Assembly: GCF_042453785.1 (NCBI RefSeq)
Contig: NC_091671.1
Span: 32,627,001-32,691,000 of the forward strand
Length of the DNA stretch: 64,000 nucleotides
Direction of reading: 5' to 3'
Source: Malus domestica
Taxonomy: Eukaryota > Streptophyta > Magnoliopsida > Rosales > Rosaceae
The position numbers and the translations under genes were made by a program. Of the stretch, positions 37,361 to 48,559 are shown piece after piece. The first letter of the stretch is position 1. Each line of letters opens with the position of its first letter. The notes under the pieces are model-generated. The model was not told the DNA's origin and did not search any database. It was given only the letters and a program-made list of their open reading frames with translations.

Positions 37361-38135
37361 TGTTTGTACCATACTTAGGGCCTCCGTATTTAGATATCGT
37401 ATAAATACTCGGAGGACTCAAATGTAATTATGTAATAAAGGAAGAGGCAAATATGTAATAAGTGATGAGCCCTTATTCTATAAAAGGGCCTCTTCACCCT
37501 CACAAAAGGTCAAGCCTCTCATGTTCAGAGCAAAGCTCTCAAGCTCTCCTTCCCTCTCATCCTCTCACAAATAGAGAAATACAATATCAGTGTGGACGTA
37601 GCCCAAATGTTGGGGTGAATCACGATACATCTTGTGTTATTTACTTTCTTGCAGATTCACGGTCGGATTTATGTTGTTCCAAGACCCCTCTGATTTTGTG
37701 CATCAACATTTGGCGCCGTCTGTGGGAATCAATACGAAAAGTTGTGTCGGTTCTCTTTCATTTTTTCACCTCCGCCATGAATCTGCAAAACCCACAGAGA
37801 CATAGACACACTTTCTCTCTTTTTCTCTTTCTCTCTTTCTCTCATCACTCGGTTTTTGTCCTCTGTAAACATCAAGGGCCAAAAAAAAATACCCAACTGA
37901 GAAATAAGAAGATACAAGGAGGAGGAGGAGGGAGGAGAAAATCCAAGCTCGAAAAGAAGATCGGGATCTGCGCTGAACCACTATTCTATTCTCCTCTCTG
38001 TTATCGCCGTCGTCGAGCTTCGAATTGGAAGCCCAATTCGATCGGATCCTCTTGGTCCCCGTGGCTCGCTTCGCCTTGATTCTCCAGCTCTCGAACTTGA
38101 ACCCTCAGTCGCCGTTTTGGTTGAAGCCTCGAAAA

Positions 38136-38549
38136 ATGGCCTTCGCCTGGGCTTCCTCTTCCACCATTACAGCCGTCGTTGTATCGTTGCATTCCCAGAA
38201 GGGCGGGTCTTCTTTGACGGTAACTAAGGCTTCTTTCTTTGGTGAGAGGAAGCTAAGAGTAAGAAGCTTCACATCCACCATTGGATCATCGTCATCTTTG
38301 ACAGTACGTGCGGCTGCTGCTGACCATGATAGACTTATGTGGTTTTCAGGAAGCACCCATTCCCCATGGCTCGATGGAAGCCTCCCAGGAGATTTCGGCT
38401 TCGATCATTTTGGTCTTTCATCTGACCCAGATAGCCTGAAATGGAACCAGCAAGCAGAGCTTATACACTGCAGATGGGCAATGCTCAGTGTAGCCGGAAT
38501 CTTCATCCCCGAATCTTCAGGTTTCTCATATGTTGGAAAAGTATTTTGA
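38136..38549 (+). pseudogene. LHCA2: Captured N-terminal part of LHCA2 (photosystem I antenna protein)
   Basis: From the ATG at 38136 the frame encodes a chloroplast transit peptide-like start, then the mature N-terminus of LHCA2: [32 protein letters not shown] and HCRWAML in the first chlorophyll-binding helix, and GIFIPE. Similarity stops there. A foreign tail [11 protein letters not shown] runs to the stop, so helices 2-3 and most pigment ligands are missing. Substitutions at otherwise conserved sites (FGFDPLGL changed to [16 protein letters not shown] to MLSVAGIF) indicate relaxed constraint. The frame is open without an intron and in the LTR sense orientation. An in-frame Met upstream at 38025 would extend it into apparent 5' leader. 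The sequence could be transcribed from the LTR but would not make a working antenna protein. Confidence 0.88.
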
Positions 38550-38629
38550 AATATTCTGCTGAAAATTGAGATTTGTGGGCCGAAATTATGATTAGTGTTC
38601 TGGGTGGTTGAGGAGTGGGATATTGGTAT

Positions 38630-38960
38630 GGTTATTGCCAAGAGCAACATCAGCAGTGAAACATCAACAGGGCTGTGTAATTGCTACAAAGTTGCTAGCT
38701 TGACTTCCTCCATCTTAGATGCAGATGAGACCTCAAATTTAAAGGATCAGTACATTCTAGGAGAGCAATCAGATTTGCTTTTCGCACTCTCGCTCGCTGA
38801 CCCGCTCACTGATGCTGACATGGGCTTTGGTCAAGGTGGGTCGGCCTGGTGACCGTGTGATTGCCTTCTATGTGCTCAGTGGATCTCAAGCTCAAAATCT
38901 GCAAAGGAACATCAATCAAGAAAAGAAAGTGCTGTCACTTTAGAGAAAAAGAATACAGAA
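38630..38960 (+). pseudogene. Second protein-like fragment in LTR copy 1, unidentified
   Basis: The plus strand reads SNISSETSTGLCNCYKVASL and on to TSSILDADETSNLKDQYILG before a stop at 38852. A different frame continues KVGRPGDRVIAFYVLSGSQA to a stop at about 38942. The composition is unlike random AT-rich DNA, and the position, directly after the LHCA2 piece, suggests further captured gene sequence. I do not recognise the parent. Confidence 0.35.
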
Positions 38961-39372
38961 AGCAAAAGCAAGGAACGGGGAGATCAAGAAAAGCAAGAAA
39001 AGTAAGTGTGTGGTGTCAAGGATGTCCAGGCAGCTATTACGTTTTATAAGAGAACATGCAGGAAATAGAAAAGAGAAAGTAAAAGTAAAAGCAAAAGCAA
39101 AAGTAGAAAGCAAAAAAAGATAAAAAGAAGCAGACATAATTGAGGTGGTGATGACATGCAAAAAAGGGAATTATGGGCGTGACCCATTGAGCAGATGATC
39201 AGATTTATTTTTGAATGATGTGATTTATTTTTCTTATCTTTCGGAGACATCTGTATAAACCCCATCAAAGGGTAATACAAAAAATAAAAAATACAAACTA
39301 AAAGCCCAAAATAATGGACTGGAATGTTATGTGGAGGGCGAAGGCCCATATGCCAAAAAGAGCCAGACCCTC

Positions 39373-39612
39373 TATTATCACCAACCAAGTGATCAAAAGT
39401 ACGTTCAGTACTCCAAAATTATTCGATAGCCTGCCACTATTATCACCAACCAGGTGATCAAAAGTACGCCAGTACTCCAAAATTATTCGGCAGTCTGCCG
39501 CTATTATCACCAACCAGGTGATCAAAAGTACGCCCAGTACTCCAAAATTATTCGGCAGTCTACCGCTATTATCACTCACTAGGTGATCAAAAGTACGCAC
39601 AGTACTTCAAAT
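39373..39612. repeat. 65-bp tandem repeat in LTR copy 1
   Basis: Four units starting TATTATCACCAACCA(A/G)GTG at about 39373, 39438, 39502 and 39567 each contain GATCAAAAGTACG and AGTACTCCAAAATTATTCG. The same units occur inverted in copy 2 (57600-58015), so this is a family feature of the element. Confidence 0.85.
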
Positions 39613-39614
39613 TA

Positions 39615-39870
39615 TACATGAGCATTACTTACGTCAATCATACATAAACATTCATGAGCATCACTCATGTCAACATTCATGAGCATCACTCATGTCAATT
39701 AACATAAACATTCATGAGCATTACTCATGTCAATCAGCTTCAAAAGCTTGATTTACAAAGCTCTAGCTTCGAAAGCTTCATTTACAGAGCTCCAGCTTTC
39801 AAAGCTTCATTTACAAAAGCTCCAGCTTCAAAGCTTCAATTGCAAAGCTTCACCTACAAAGCTTCAGTGC
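39615..39870. repeat. CATGAGCATYACTCATGTCAA and AAGCTTCATTTACAAAGCT repeats
   Basis: Two short tandem families follow one another, about 20-bp self-complementary CATGAG...CTCATG units and then 21-24-bp AGCTTC-type units. The inverse arrays are in copy 2 at about 57235-57600. Short open frames across them are repeat artefacts. Confidence 0.75.
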
Positions 39871-40039
39871 AGGGTATACAAATACCGCCTCCGAACAACC
39901 GCCACTTCGGCCCATACATGGTTCGAATTTGAAATCTCCAGCCAACAGACTCTATTGACTGAAGACTTGGGGGACTACACTATGTACCATATATTGGGCT
40001 TCCTCAACTGGGCCTCATGAAAAATACTTGGGGGACTTA

Positions 40040-40385
40040 GCCCATTATTTATGTACTGAGGAGCAAGCCCTTATTCTATAAAAGAGACTCCCTCACCATC
40101 ATTAGAAAGCATCAACTCTAGCCCATCACTTATGTAATGAGGAGCGAGCCCTTATTCTATAAAAGGGACTCCCTCACCATCATTAGAGAGCATCAACTCT
40201 AGTCCATCACTTATGTATTAAGGAGCGAGCCCTCATTCTATAAAAGGAACTCTCTCACCATCATTAGAGAGCATCGTCGCCAACTAAGCAACCGTCTTGC
40301 CGCGAGCATCAACTCTAGCCCATCATTCATGTATTGAGGAGCGAGCCCTTATTCTATAAAAGGGACTCCCTCACCTTCAATGCCG
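40040..40385 (+). repeat. Internal repeats carrying LTR-like TATA blocks
   Basis: Four copies of a unit contain GAGCCCTTATTCTATAAAAG followed by (G/A)GACTCCCTCACC. They closely match the promoter block of the LTR (37467-37495). Three inverse copies lie at about 56825-57045 in copy 2. Confidence 0.75.
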
Positions 40386-41877
40386 CAAGCTGAGCCAACC
40401 AAGGCAATATAAGCTACAAACCGAGCAGCCTCGCAACTTATGCTACTTCTAGTTGAGCATCATTTCACTTTGAGCACCGCCTCATATCAAGAATCAGGTC
40501 AAGACGACATCTAGTTACTTCGGCCCACACATGGACTGAATTTCAAGTCTCCAGCCAAAAGACTCTCTTGACTGAAGACTTGGGGGACTACTGTTTGTAC
40601 CATACTTAGGGCTTTCGTATTTAGATCTAGTATACATACTTAGGGAACTCAAATGTAATTATATAATAAAGGAAATGGCAAATATGTAATACGTGAGGAG
40701 CCCTTATTCTATAAAAGGGCCTCCTCACCCTCACAAAAGGTCAAGCCTCTCATATTCAGAGCAAAGCTCTCAAGCTTTCCATCCCTCTCATCCTCTCACA
40801 AATAGAGAAATACAATATCAGTGTGGATGTAGCCTAAACATTTGGGTGAACCACGAAACATCTATTGTTATTTACTTTCTTGCATATTCACGGTCAGATT
40901 TACGTTGTTCCAATACCCCTCTGGTTTTGTGCATCAACACCATTAAATAACGGGTCACTTTGGGTCAACCCGTTAGACCCATTAGCACCCGTTAGTTGAG
41001 GATCTTTAGTAATTTCAGTAAAGTCTTAACAAAAAAAAAAAAAACCCCTATGCAAACAAAAATAATAATAATACTTGTTAACGGGTGAAACGGGTTGGGT
41101 TCGAATGACCCGTTAATTGTGCTAGAAGGTCACACATGAAATTATCTTAAACTTAAGGATATTAACCTGTGTAGCTTACTCTTTTAGCTTTTATATTCTG
41201 TCACGTGAAATTTTCGTATACATGTTGGTATCATATTTGGCAAATTTGCAACAAATTTTTTTTGTTACAATCATTTTAAAACGTTGATGGAGTGTTGTTG
41301 TAAAACTTGAAATTGTAAAGGCTTAAAGCCTTTAGGTAAAACCAACCAATGAAGTATATGTGTATATATTACATGTAGCTTCCAATTGGGGAACTGTTTG
41401 TCCCTTTTGCTTCACTTCCAATCCACTGTAGGCTTCCCTTCCAATCCACTTTAGGCTTTTTAAATGTACATGCCTCATTAGTTTCTTCTTAATTATCAAT
41501 TTAAGTCTTATATCTAGTCCTTGTGTTACGAAGCGTGTCGGCAATTTTTGAGTTTACATGGAAGTTACATTAGCACCATATAAATCAAAATTTCATCGAG
41601 ATCCTCAAAACGACAACCAACCTTTGCCACATCATCAATTTTGCAAAATATCGACCATATTAAAATCGATGAAAGGCCTAAGTGGTGAATTACCATGGTG
41701 ATTAGGACATCCCCTTTCAAGCATTTCGGGCTCAAACATTTCACTCTTCCTCAGTATAAATTAAAGTAGTAATATCACTTGTATTTAAAATAATAATTAA
41801 GATAATTGATACGATACTAAAACCTCACGATGCAATGTGAAAAAAAATTGTAATTTTGTGACGCAATTAAAAAAAAC

Positions 41878-42278
41878 CTAAAATGGAACTAGCCTAAAAT
41901 AAGATAATGTATCATAGATAAGTTCTGATGAAGTCAAGTCAAAGATTAACCATCCTATCCCTCTCATCTTCTGTGCAACTATTGACATAGGTAGTGGTGG
42001 CCGGACTTGAGGAAGGGGTTGGTAGAAACCAAAACTACACGTATTTTGATAGCTTTGATGATTAACGTTATCTGAAATGCACGCCGGCTGGTAATCTTGT
42101 CCCGGAATGTTATAGGAACAAAACAACTCTGATCAGAACGAGGGTGGCCAAAATTAGTGATGGGGTTTGGTTTAAAAATGGGGCAATATATTGGAGCTGG
42201 TCTGGTTGAAATTGGTTTTGATCATTGATTTGTGAAACGGCAACTGGGTTTTGTTGAACATCATCGTTTGAAGGCATG
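41878..42278 (-). pseudogene. Degenerate Gln-rich coding remnant
   Basis: From an ATG at about 42278 the minus strand reads MPSNDDVQQNPVAVSQINDQ, then NQFQPDQLQYIAPFLNQTP, to a stop near 42116. A shifted frame continues YNIPGQDYQPACISDNVNHQ and SYQNTCSFGFYQPLPQV. The Gln/Asn-rich style resembles the C-terminal part of a plant transcription factor, but no DNA-binding domain is present and I cannot name a family. It is probably dead. Confidence 0.3.
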
Positions 42279-42544
42279 ATAACAAAGTAGCGTCTAAATT
42301 GATGTCTGGATCCATTACAGGTCCAATTCCATAAAATTCAAAATATTAAGATTCGAAAATTGAAATCTGTTCGGTAACTATTTTCAGCTTTTAGTTTTAA
42401 GAAAAAAATTAAAATTGGAAACTATATTTTTTTTTTTTAAATTTGGCGTTGAGTTTTCACTTTTTGGTTTCAGTTTTATAAAATTTGAAAACGTTATTGA
42501 ACACAATTTCAATAAATTTCAAAAAAGTGAAGACTGAAACAAAA

Positions 42545-42766
42545 TGGTTAACCGGCAAGTGGCCTAGCGGTAAAGGCTCAGACTGTAGCTCCCCAAAAAG
42601 ACAAAGAAAATGTGGGAGGTTCCGAGTCCAATGCTTCGAGTGGGTCATTCTGCTTAACTGTGGCCACGGATAGAGTGAAATTTCCTATGACCTCTCTGGG
42701 TCTGGAAATGGTGAATAATCGTAACTTGCCACCAGTTGTCTATTTTTTTCGAAAAAAAAAAAAAAA
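42545..42766 (+). mobile_element. Probable SINE
   Basis: A tRNA-like head (GGCAAGTGGCCTAGCGGTAA, box A-like) is followed by GGAGGTTCCGAGTCC (box B-like), a non-coding body, and a T-run plus 14-A tail at about 42752-42766. Target duplications were not resolved. Confidence 0.5.
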
Positions 42767-43719
42767 CATGGTTATCGTTTGATGCCTCAACTAAATATGC
42801 GGGCTACTAGGGTTTCTTTGCAATACACTATTACAAAGGGTTTTGAAGGTTTCGGCCCATCCTAGCAGCCAGCCTTTGAGTCCACCTCGAGTCCGACGCA
42901 GTTTCCCGCCATCACGTGGCATGTTCAAGCTCAGCACCCACTACAAGACAATATACCTACCTCACACGATGACCACCCTTCTACTTACTCCATTATATTC
43001 CGAATTTGAAATCCGGTCGGCAATTTATTTCTAACATTAAATAAAAAATTGAAAAAAACCAAAATTCCAGGCAATTCCGCAAATTTCTCAAATTAATTAG
43101 ATAACACGGAGGACAAAATCATGCGAAGATTTTAATTCCTTTCCCTCTCCCGATCCAGGCAATGCTCTGATGATGATCTGATTGATTCCTTGTCCCAATC
43201 AGAGATTCGGAATATCAGAGCATTGCTTGGCATCGAAACAGTGGCATTTGTCTTTTCAATTTTTTATTGCTTGGAAATTTATCTGAAACTTCTTCAGGTA
43301 AAGCAATCGAAGACCCTTTATCTTTATATCCTCTGCTGCCTTTTTAACTCCTCGGATTGGCTGATTGTTTTGTCCTCCGCAATCCCCACAACCCCTGTTT
43401 GGTTGCTGAGAAAAAAACTGTAGGAAGATTCTGCCACCATTTTGTTTTCTGTTTTTTTTTTTTTGAGTTAAAGCTTTAAAACCCCCTTTTTTTTTTACAC
43501 AGAAATGGAGTTTCTGAACCGGGTTTCTGGCAGTTCTAGGAATCGCTTGGCTTCCCACATTCATAGTTTTCTTGCTAAGAGGTTGAGTTTTTGAAAGTTT
43601 GGAACTTTAATTGATCGAATTATAGTATTTTTGTTGTTATTACTTTTTTTTTTGTGTTTGATCATTATTATTGATTTGAAATTGGGATTTGATGATTGAA
43701 AAACACTGCCAGTTGGGAT

Positions 43720-46700
43720 ATGATGATGGGTGATACGAAAACTGAGGATAAGTTGAGGGACTTTTACATTCCTAATTACATACTTGTGAGTGGAGCCGAT
43801 ATGCCAAAAGTTCGAATTGTGCCTTCGTGTCCGGTCATTGTGTTTGTTAATGCCAAAAGTGGTGGTCAGCTTGGAGGTGAACTTCTTCTTACGTATCGTT
43901 CCCTTCTCAATGAAAACCAGGTTTACTTATAGGCTGCACCGCAGCTACTTCTAATTTCGCTTCGTGGATTTACATGTTCTTTTTTATAGTTTGATGTAAT
44001 GGGATGATTGGCTTGACTCATTTTTCAGGTTATTGACTTGGGAGAAAAGGCTCCTGACAAGGTGCTACACAAGCTTTATGTAACTTTAGAAACTCTCAAG
44101 AGCGGTGGAGATGTTTTGGCTGCTGAAATCGAGAAGAGGTTAAGAATAATCGTGAGTTGAGCTTTTGCGTTTTGAAAATTTGAAACCTGTGTTGTTCTAA
44201 ATGCCCATGATTTCATTCTGTATCGTTTCTGAATTGATAGGTTGCAGGTGGAGATGGTACAGCAGGCTGGCTCCTCAGTGTAGTTTCTGATCTTAAACTA
44301 CCTAGCCCACCTCCGATTGCCCCAGTCCCGTTAGGAACTGGAAACAACCTCCACTTCGCATTCGGTTGGGTAATTATTCTGTTTGCCAACCTTGTGTGTT
44401 TCAGTCTATCTATTTATGGTAATTATTTGGCTTCTTCTGGATGTGCATTAACTCAACTCAGCCGTAGCTTTGTAAGCTCATCAGATTTTTAATTCACAGG
44501 GGAAGAAAAATCCTGGCACAGACCGTCAGTCTGTGCAGTATTTCTTGAATCAAGTGAAGATTGCGAAGGAAATGCAAATTGACAGGTGACATCTATTGTC
44601 TTTGAATTTAGAGGTAGTCAGCTTTTTTCAAAATATACACATTTAACAGGTCTGTGCGGCCTACATTACTGCTCAGTGAATCAATACTCTTCAGTGAATA
44701 GTTGAGACATAGTCTATTTATTTTACGTTTGTCTTTGGTATATCAGCTGGCACATAATAATGAGAATGAAGTCTCCAACGGATGATTCTTGTGACCCTAT
44801 TGCGCCTCTTGAACTACCCCATTCTTTACATGCATTTCATCGGGTCTCCCAAAATGATACACTCAATATGGTATGATTTCTGTTTCCTGGTCAAGTGCCA
44901 ATCGGAATATTGATAACTCAATTCATATATCATTTTCTTGTTAGCTTCATTTGTAACACGATTAGGTAAACTTACTGCAAAAATTGTTGGCTGTTCTCAG
45001 GAGGGTTACCAGACTTTTCGCGGGGGCTTTTGGAACTATTTTAGCATGGGTAAGAAACTAAGAATGCAAGAATGTCTTTCGAATTCTGCTTGTGTGTTGT
45101 GAGGAAGGGATCTAGGATAAAATTTAAATATAGTTTTAAAGTTCAATAACATAACCTCCAATGGTTAAGGAGAAATGAAATAAAGTAAGCATAGAATCAT
45201 GCTTGTTTCAAGCATCTCTATGTATTGTGCAGGCATAATTTCATAATAACAGACGGTCAGATAAATGACGTCTTGCATAGTCTGCCATATATTGAGATAT
45301 AAGGCTTATATGACATGCTATGGAGAGGAATGGCGGTAATCGGGTAGTTATTCATAAAGGAATTGTTTTTTGAAGATATAGCTGTCGATGTGCAGGGTAA
45401 TTAAGTTATGCCCCCTGTTGTATTGATGCTATAAGTTAACCTTAAAAAGAAAGAAAGAAAAATCTGATCTTTTATTTACACTGTGTTGCCCTGCCTAAAG
45501 TTTCGAAGTAAATATTGGTTGGGCTCATAAGTAGTGACAAGAACTCATACGGAGTGCAATTTCCGGGTTTTCTGACAAATATATTTTGTTTTATACAGGA
45601 ATGGATGCTCAAATATCATATGATTTTCACGCACAGAGGAAGTTGCATGCTGAAAAGTTTAGAAACCAGTTAGTTAATCAAGTACTAAATCATTTTCTGA
45701 ATCTTTAACATCATGATCCAAAGTAGATTAGTGTAAAACAATGTCTATTTATTTATCACTATAGTTTTAATGAATGAAGTCTTCATCCATCTAATATGAT
45801 GGTTACCTAATCAGGGTTTTCATTTGTTCTGGATTCTAAGCGTTAAAAAGTTGTTTTGGTGTCTAGGTGTTTCCATCTGTTACTACATGGGTCTAACTTG
45901 TCCCCATAAGTCAGAAATAAATTTTCTACTTATCATAATTCTTTGATTTTGTAATTTGTTCAGGGTACTTACTTGAAGCTTGGATGTACACAAGGATGGT
46001 TTTGTGCTTCTCTTTCGCATCCAGCTTCACGGTTAGTCTTCTAGCAACTGTATGTAACATTGGGAATTTTACTTTTATTGTTCTCAGTTGTACATGATAC
46101 ATCTTCTGGTTTTTCTTTTTATATTTCCTAACAGTAGTACAATTTCTTGTTAAAAAAAAAGGCAGAAATTTCATCAAAGAAAATTCAAATTTATTGACCA
46201 TCTTCATGACATCACCACTTTTGGACTCACCATTCAGTATTTGCACTCCCACTCGACTTAAACCAATCGTCGCCTTTCCATTGAACCTCAATCACCATAC
46301 CTAGTCTAAGTTTTAGTTATTGAAAGAATTGGCTCGTGACGGATATATGATTTGCATAGTTTCGAGTGAAGACTAGTGAGTTATAGCCCATTTTGCGGTA
46401 AAAAAGACGAAAAAAGAAACCAATATGTGACTTCTTGTTCTCTTTATTTTTGCAATGATCCGAAATCAGGATTGGTGAATTCATTTAAACATTCTGAGAC
46501 CTATGGTTATCAACCATTCTTCAAGTTAGCCTTCTGTTTGGCTGTCTATGTTAGTGACAATGCCCGTAATCTCAACACAGGAACGTAGCACAGCAGATAA
46601 AGCTTAGGATCATGAAAAGACAAGGTCAATGGGAGGATGTCCTCATACCTCGCAGGTAATACAAAAGATCTGTTTTAACTTTTTGTTAACTGTTATGCCT

Positions 46701-47797
46701 CTCTTAATCTCTAAAGCGACTTATCCCAAAGGTTGTTTTGACCCTTTGTTTTTCAGATTACGTTGTGTAGCATTACATTTTGCATGCTTCATTTAAACGA
46801 AATGGTACAATGAGTCCCAGGCACATCGTTGATTAGAATGACATGTATGATAATTTGTTGAACTAAAATCAACTGAATCAATTTTTGGGACAAACTTACA
46901 TCGTCTCCACGTCCATCTTTTCCTATTTTTCCGATTAACATTATTAGCCCTTCCATAATCTTTAAATTTCCATCTTTTATCTTTTGATGTATAGCATCAG
47001 GTCTATTGTTTGCCTCAACTTACCCAGTTTTTCTGGTGGTCTTGATCCATGGGGGAAACCAAATAGGAAGAAAATGCAATATGTGAGTTCCGTTTGCTCC
47101 CCTTATCTGTTCAGACATATTGATCTCTCCAAAATTCCAGTTGAAAAGTGTAGCAATTTTTCTTGCCAACACTTTTTAATGATTTTTTTTTTCAAATAAT
47201 GTGTGCTTAACAGCGGGATTTAACTCCTCCATATGTGGATGATGGCCTCATTGAAATTGTTGGTTTTAGAGATGCCTGGCATGGTCTTGTGTTACTTACT
47301 TCTAAGGGACACGGGACTCGTATTGCACAAGTACGATAAGTAAATCCTCCACTGATCATTCAATGCTGCAGTCATCTTTAGATAAACACAAATCAAACTA
47401 GTTTGTAGGATCATCGTTTAAAGAATTCATCTTTATTTCTGTTTCTTGTCGCTCTCTCTTCCTTTGGTTGTAGGCAAACAGAGTACGTTTCGAGTTTTGC
47501 AAGGGTGCAGCTGACCATACATTCATGAGAATTGATGGGGAGCCATGGAAACAGCCTCTTCCAGCTGATGATGACACAGTGGTTGTAGAAATTTCTCACT
47601 TTGGCCAAGTGAGCATGCTTGCCACACCACTAAATCGTTCCCAAAGCATACATGAACCACTGTCACCAGCGGGCTCCCACGATGAGGATGATGATAGTAT
47701 TGACGAAGAATATGCAGATGCAGAAGAAATGGAAGAGAGGAGGAAGTTTGGTGCATCTGAGACGTTTAAATTTCCTGACGGGGCTGACATAGCTTGA
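43720..47797 (+). CDS. DGK5: Diacylglycerol kinase, plant DGK5-like (cluster III)
   Basis: Twelve exons: 43720-43920, 44029-44151, 44241-44369, 44500-44585, 44747-44870, 45001-45049, 45599-45681, 45964-46031, 46581-46655, 46995-47082, 47214-47330, 47474-47797. The frame is continuous, giving 488 residues, the usual length. The start is the first of three consecutive ATGs (43720); the upstream frame has none. The catalytic DAGKc domain covers about 33-160 with [18 protein letters not shown], the nucleotide-binding [10 protein letters not shown] (109-118) and PLGTGNNL. The accessory DAGKa domain includes [20 protein letters not shown] and [15 protein letters not shown]. The C-terminus is acidic ([20 protein letters not shown]). 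There are no C1 domains, as in plant cluster II/III enzymes. The reaction is phosphorylation of diacylglycerol to phosphatidic acid, used in stress and immune signalling. The choice between DGK5 and DGK6 is by overall resemblance. The gene looks intact. Confidence 0.94.
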
Positions 47798-48360
47798 CTT
47801 AGTTAAGCCTTTAATTGCTCACAAGGTCAACCTGCATTGCGGGTTCACGAAAATTGAGGTAGGTTTTGTCCAACAGAGTCCATCGGGGCCTCAATTTGAA
47901 ATCTCACCGTCCTGACAGTGTGGTTGAGACATGCTATTTTGTGGATTGTGTGCATACATAATTCTACTAACATCTGGTGAATTCGGATTCAGATTCGAAA
48001 TCCACTTCTTTACCTGAAAATTGCTTGATTGTATAGGGCACATATACTTGATTCTGTAACCGTAGGTATTAATCCTTAGCTTGTGCAGCAAAACTCTGGT
48101 ATTTAAAGCTATATAAGAAGAGAGCTCTACTGCCTGTCTGTATTTACAAGCTTCTTAGTTACGGAATGCTCTTGCAAAAATTGCATCTCAGCTAAATTTA
48201 TAAGGGGTTTGAGGGCTTGAGCCATGCAACTTTAATGTCCTTTTCTGTTATATAAAAGCAAAACTAGGAAACTGAAACCCCCATTCTACCCATGTGTTGT
48301 AACTTTGCAAATGCCGTGGCTCGTAGAATGACCAAGTTGGCTTTACTTTTTTATCTCAGC
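47798..48360 (+). other. 3' flank of the DGK5-like gene
   Basis: This is the presumed 3' UTR and downstream DNA. No second gene is visible before the SINE target site at 48361. Confidence 0.4.
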
Positions 48361-48377
48361 ATTATTTGTTGGAGGAA

Positions 48378-48542
48378 GAGGTCGCACTTGGTGCGATGGC
48401 AAGTGCTTTCGCCCATGAGCGGTAGGTCTCGGGTTCGAGACTTGGGAGCAGCCTCTCCATAAATGGGGGTAAGGCTAGCCGACATTCACCTCTCCCAGAC
48501 CCTGCGTAAAACGGGAGCCTTGTGCACTGGGTACGACCTTTT
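48378..48542 (+). mobile_element. Au-type SINE with perfect 17-bp target duplication
   Basis: The body starts GAGGTCGCACTTGGTGCGAT, contains a pol III box B (GGTTCGAGACT), then CTCTCCATAAATGGGGGTAA and GGGAGCCTTGTGCACTGGGT, and ends in a short T-rich tail. This matches the widespread plant Au SINE as I remember it. The 17-bp direct repeat ATTATTTGTTGGAGGAA flanks it (48361-48377 and 48543-48559), showing target-primed insertion. The good TSD implies a fairly young insertion. Confidence 0.9.
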
Positions 48543-48559
48543 ATTATTTGTTGGAGGAA

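Larger units (their letters stand above)
37361..40939 (+). mobile_element. Gene-capturing non-autonomous LTR retrotransposon, copy 1
   Basis: The LTRs are 37361-37708 and 40592-40939 (348 bp each). They start TGTTTGTACCATACTTAGGG, end GTGCATCAACA, and differ at roughly 8% by eye. The flanks CTATT (37356-37360) and CCATT (40940-40944) are a TSD with one change. A presumed PBS TGGCGCCGTCTGTGGGAA begins at 37711, and TTGGGGGACTAC precedes the 3' LTR. A TATA box lies in CTATAAAAG at 37478-37486. There is no gag or pol. The first ~90 bp and the repeat-rich 3' interior (about 39170-40591) match the copy at 56262-60321. The middle instead carries an LHCA2 fragment and other protein-like DNA. Confidence 0.9.
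40945..43719. other. Intergenic region upstream of the DGK5-like gene
   Basis: 40945-41135 is the continuation of the CGGGT-rich repeat interrupted by LTR copy 1. A minus-strand coding remnant and a SINE-like repeat are listed separately. The 43130-43500 part, near the gene, probably holds the leader; a splice donor-like CAGGTAAAG at about 43294-43302 could mark a leader intron. No other gene is seen. Confidence 0.4.

Noticed and set aside
38025-38135. Upstream start extending the LHCA2 fragment
   Set aside because: The added residues do not resemble a transit peptide of LHCA2; the ATG at 38136 in GAAAAATGG context fits the gene.
39373-39612. Regularly spaced repeats resembling a CRISPR array
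   Set aside because: The 65-bp units are contiguous tandem copies without unique spacers and lie inside a plant LTR element.
48378-48542. Possible tRNA gene (box A and GGTTCGAGACT box B)
   Set aside because: No cloverleaf can be formed, the body matches a known SINE type, and a 17-bp target duplication is present.
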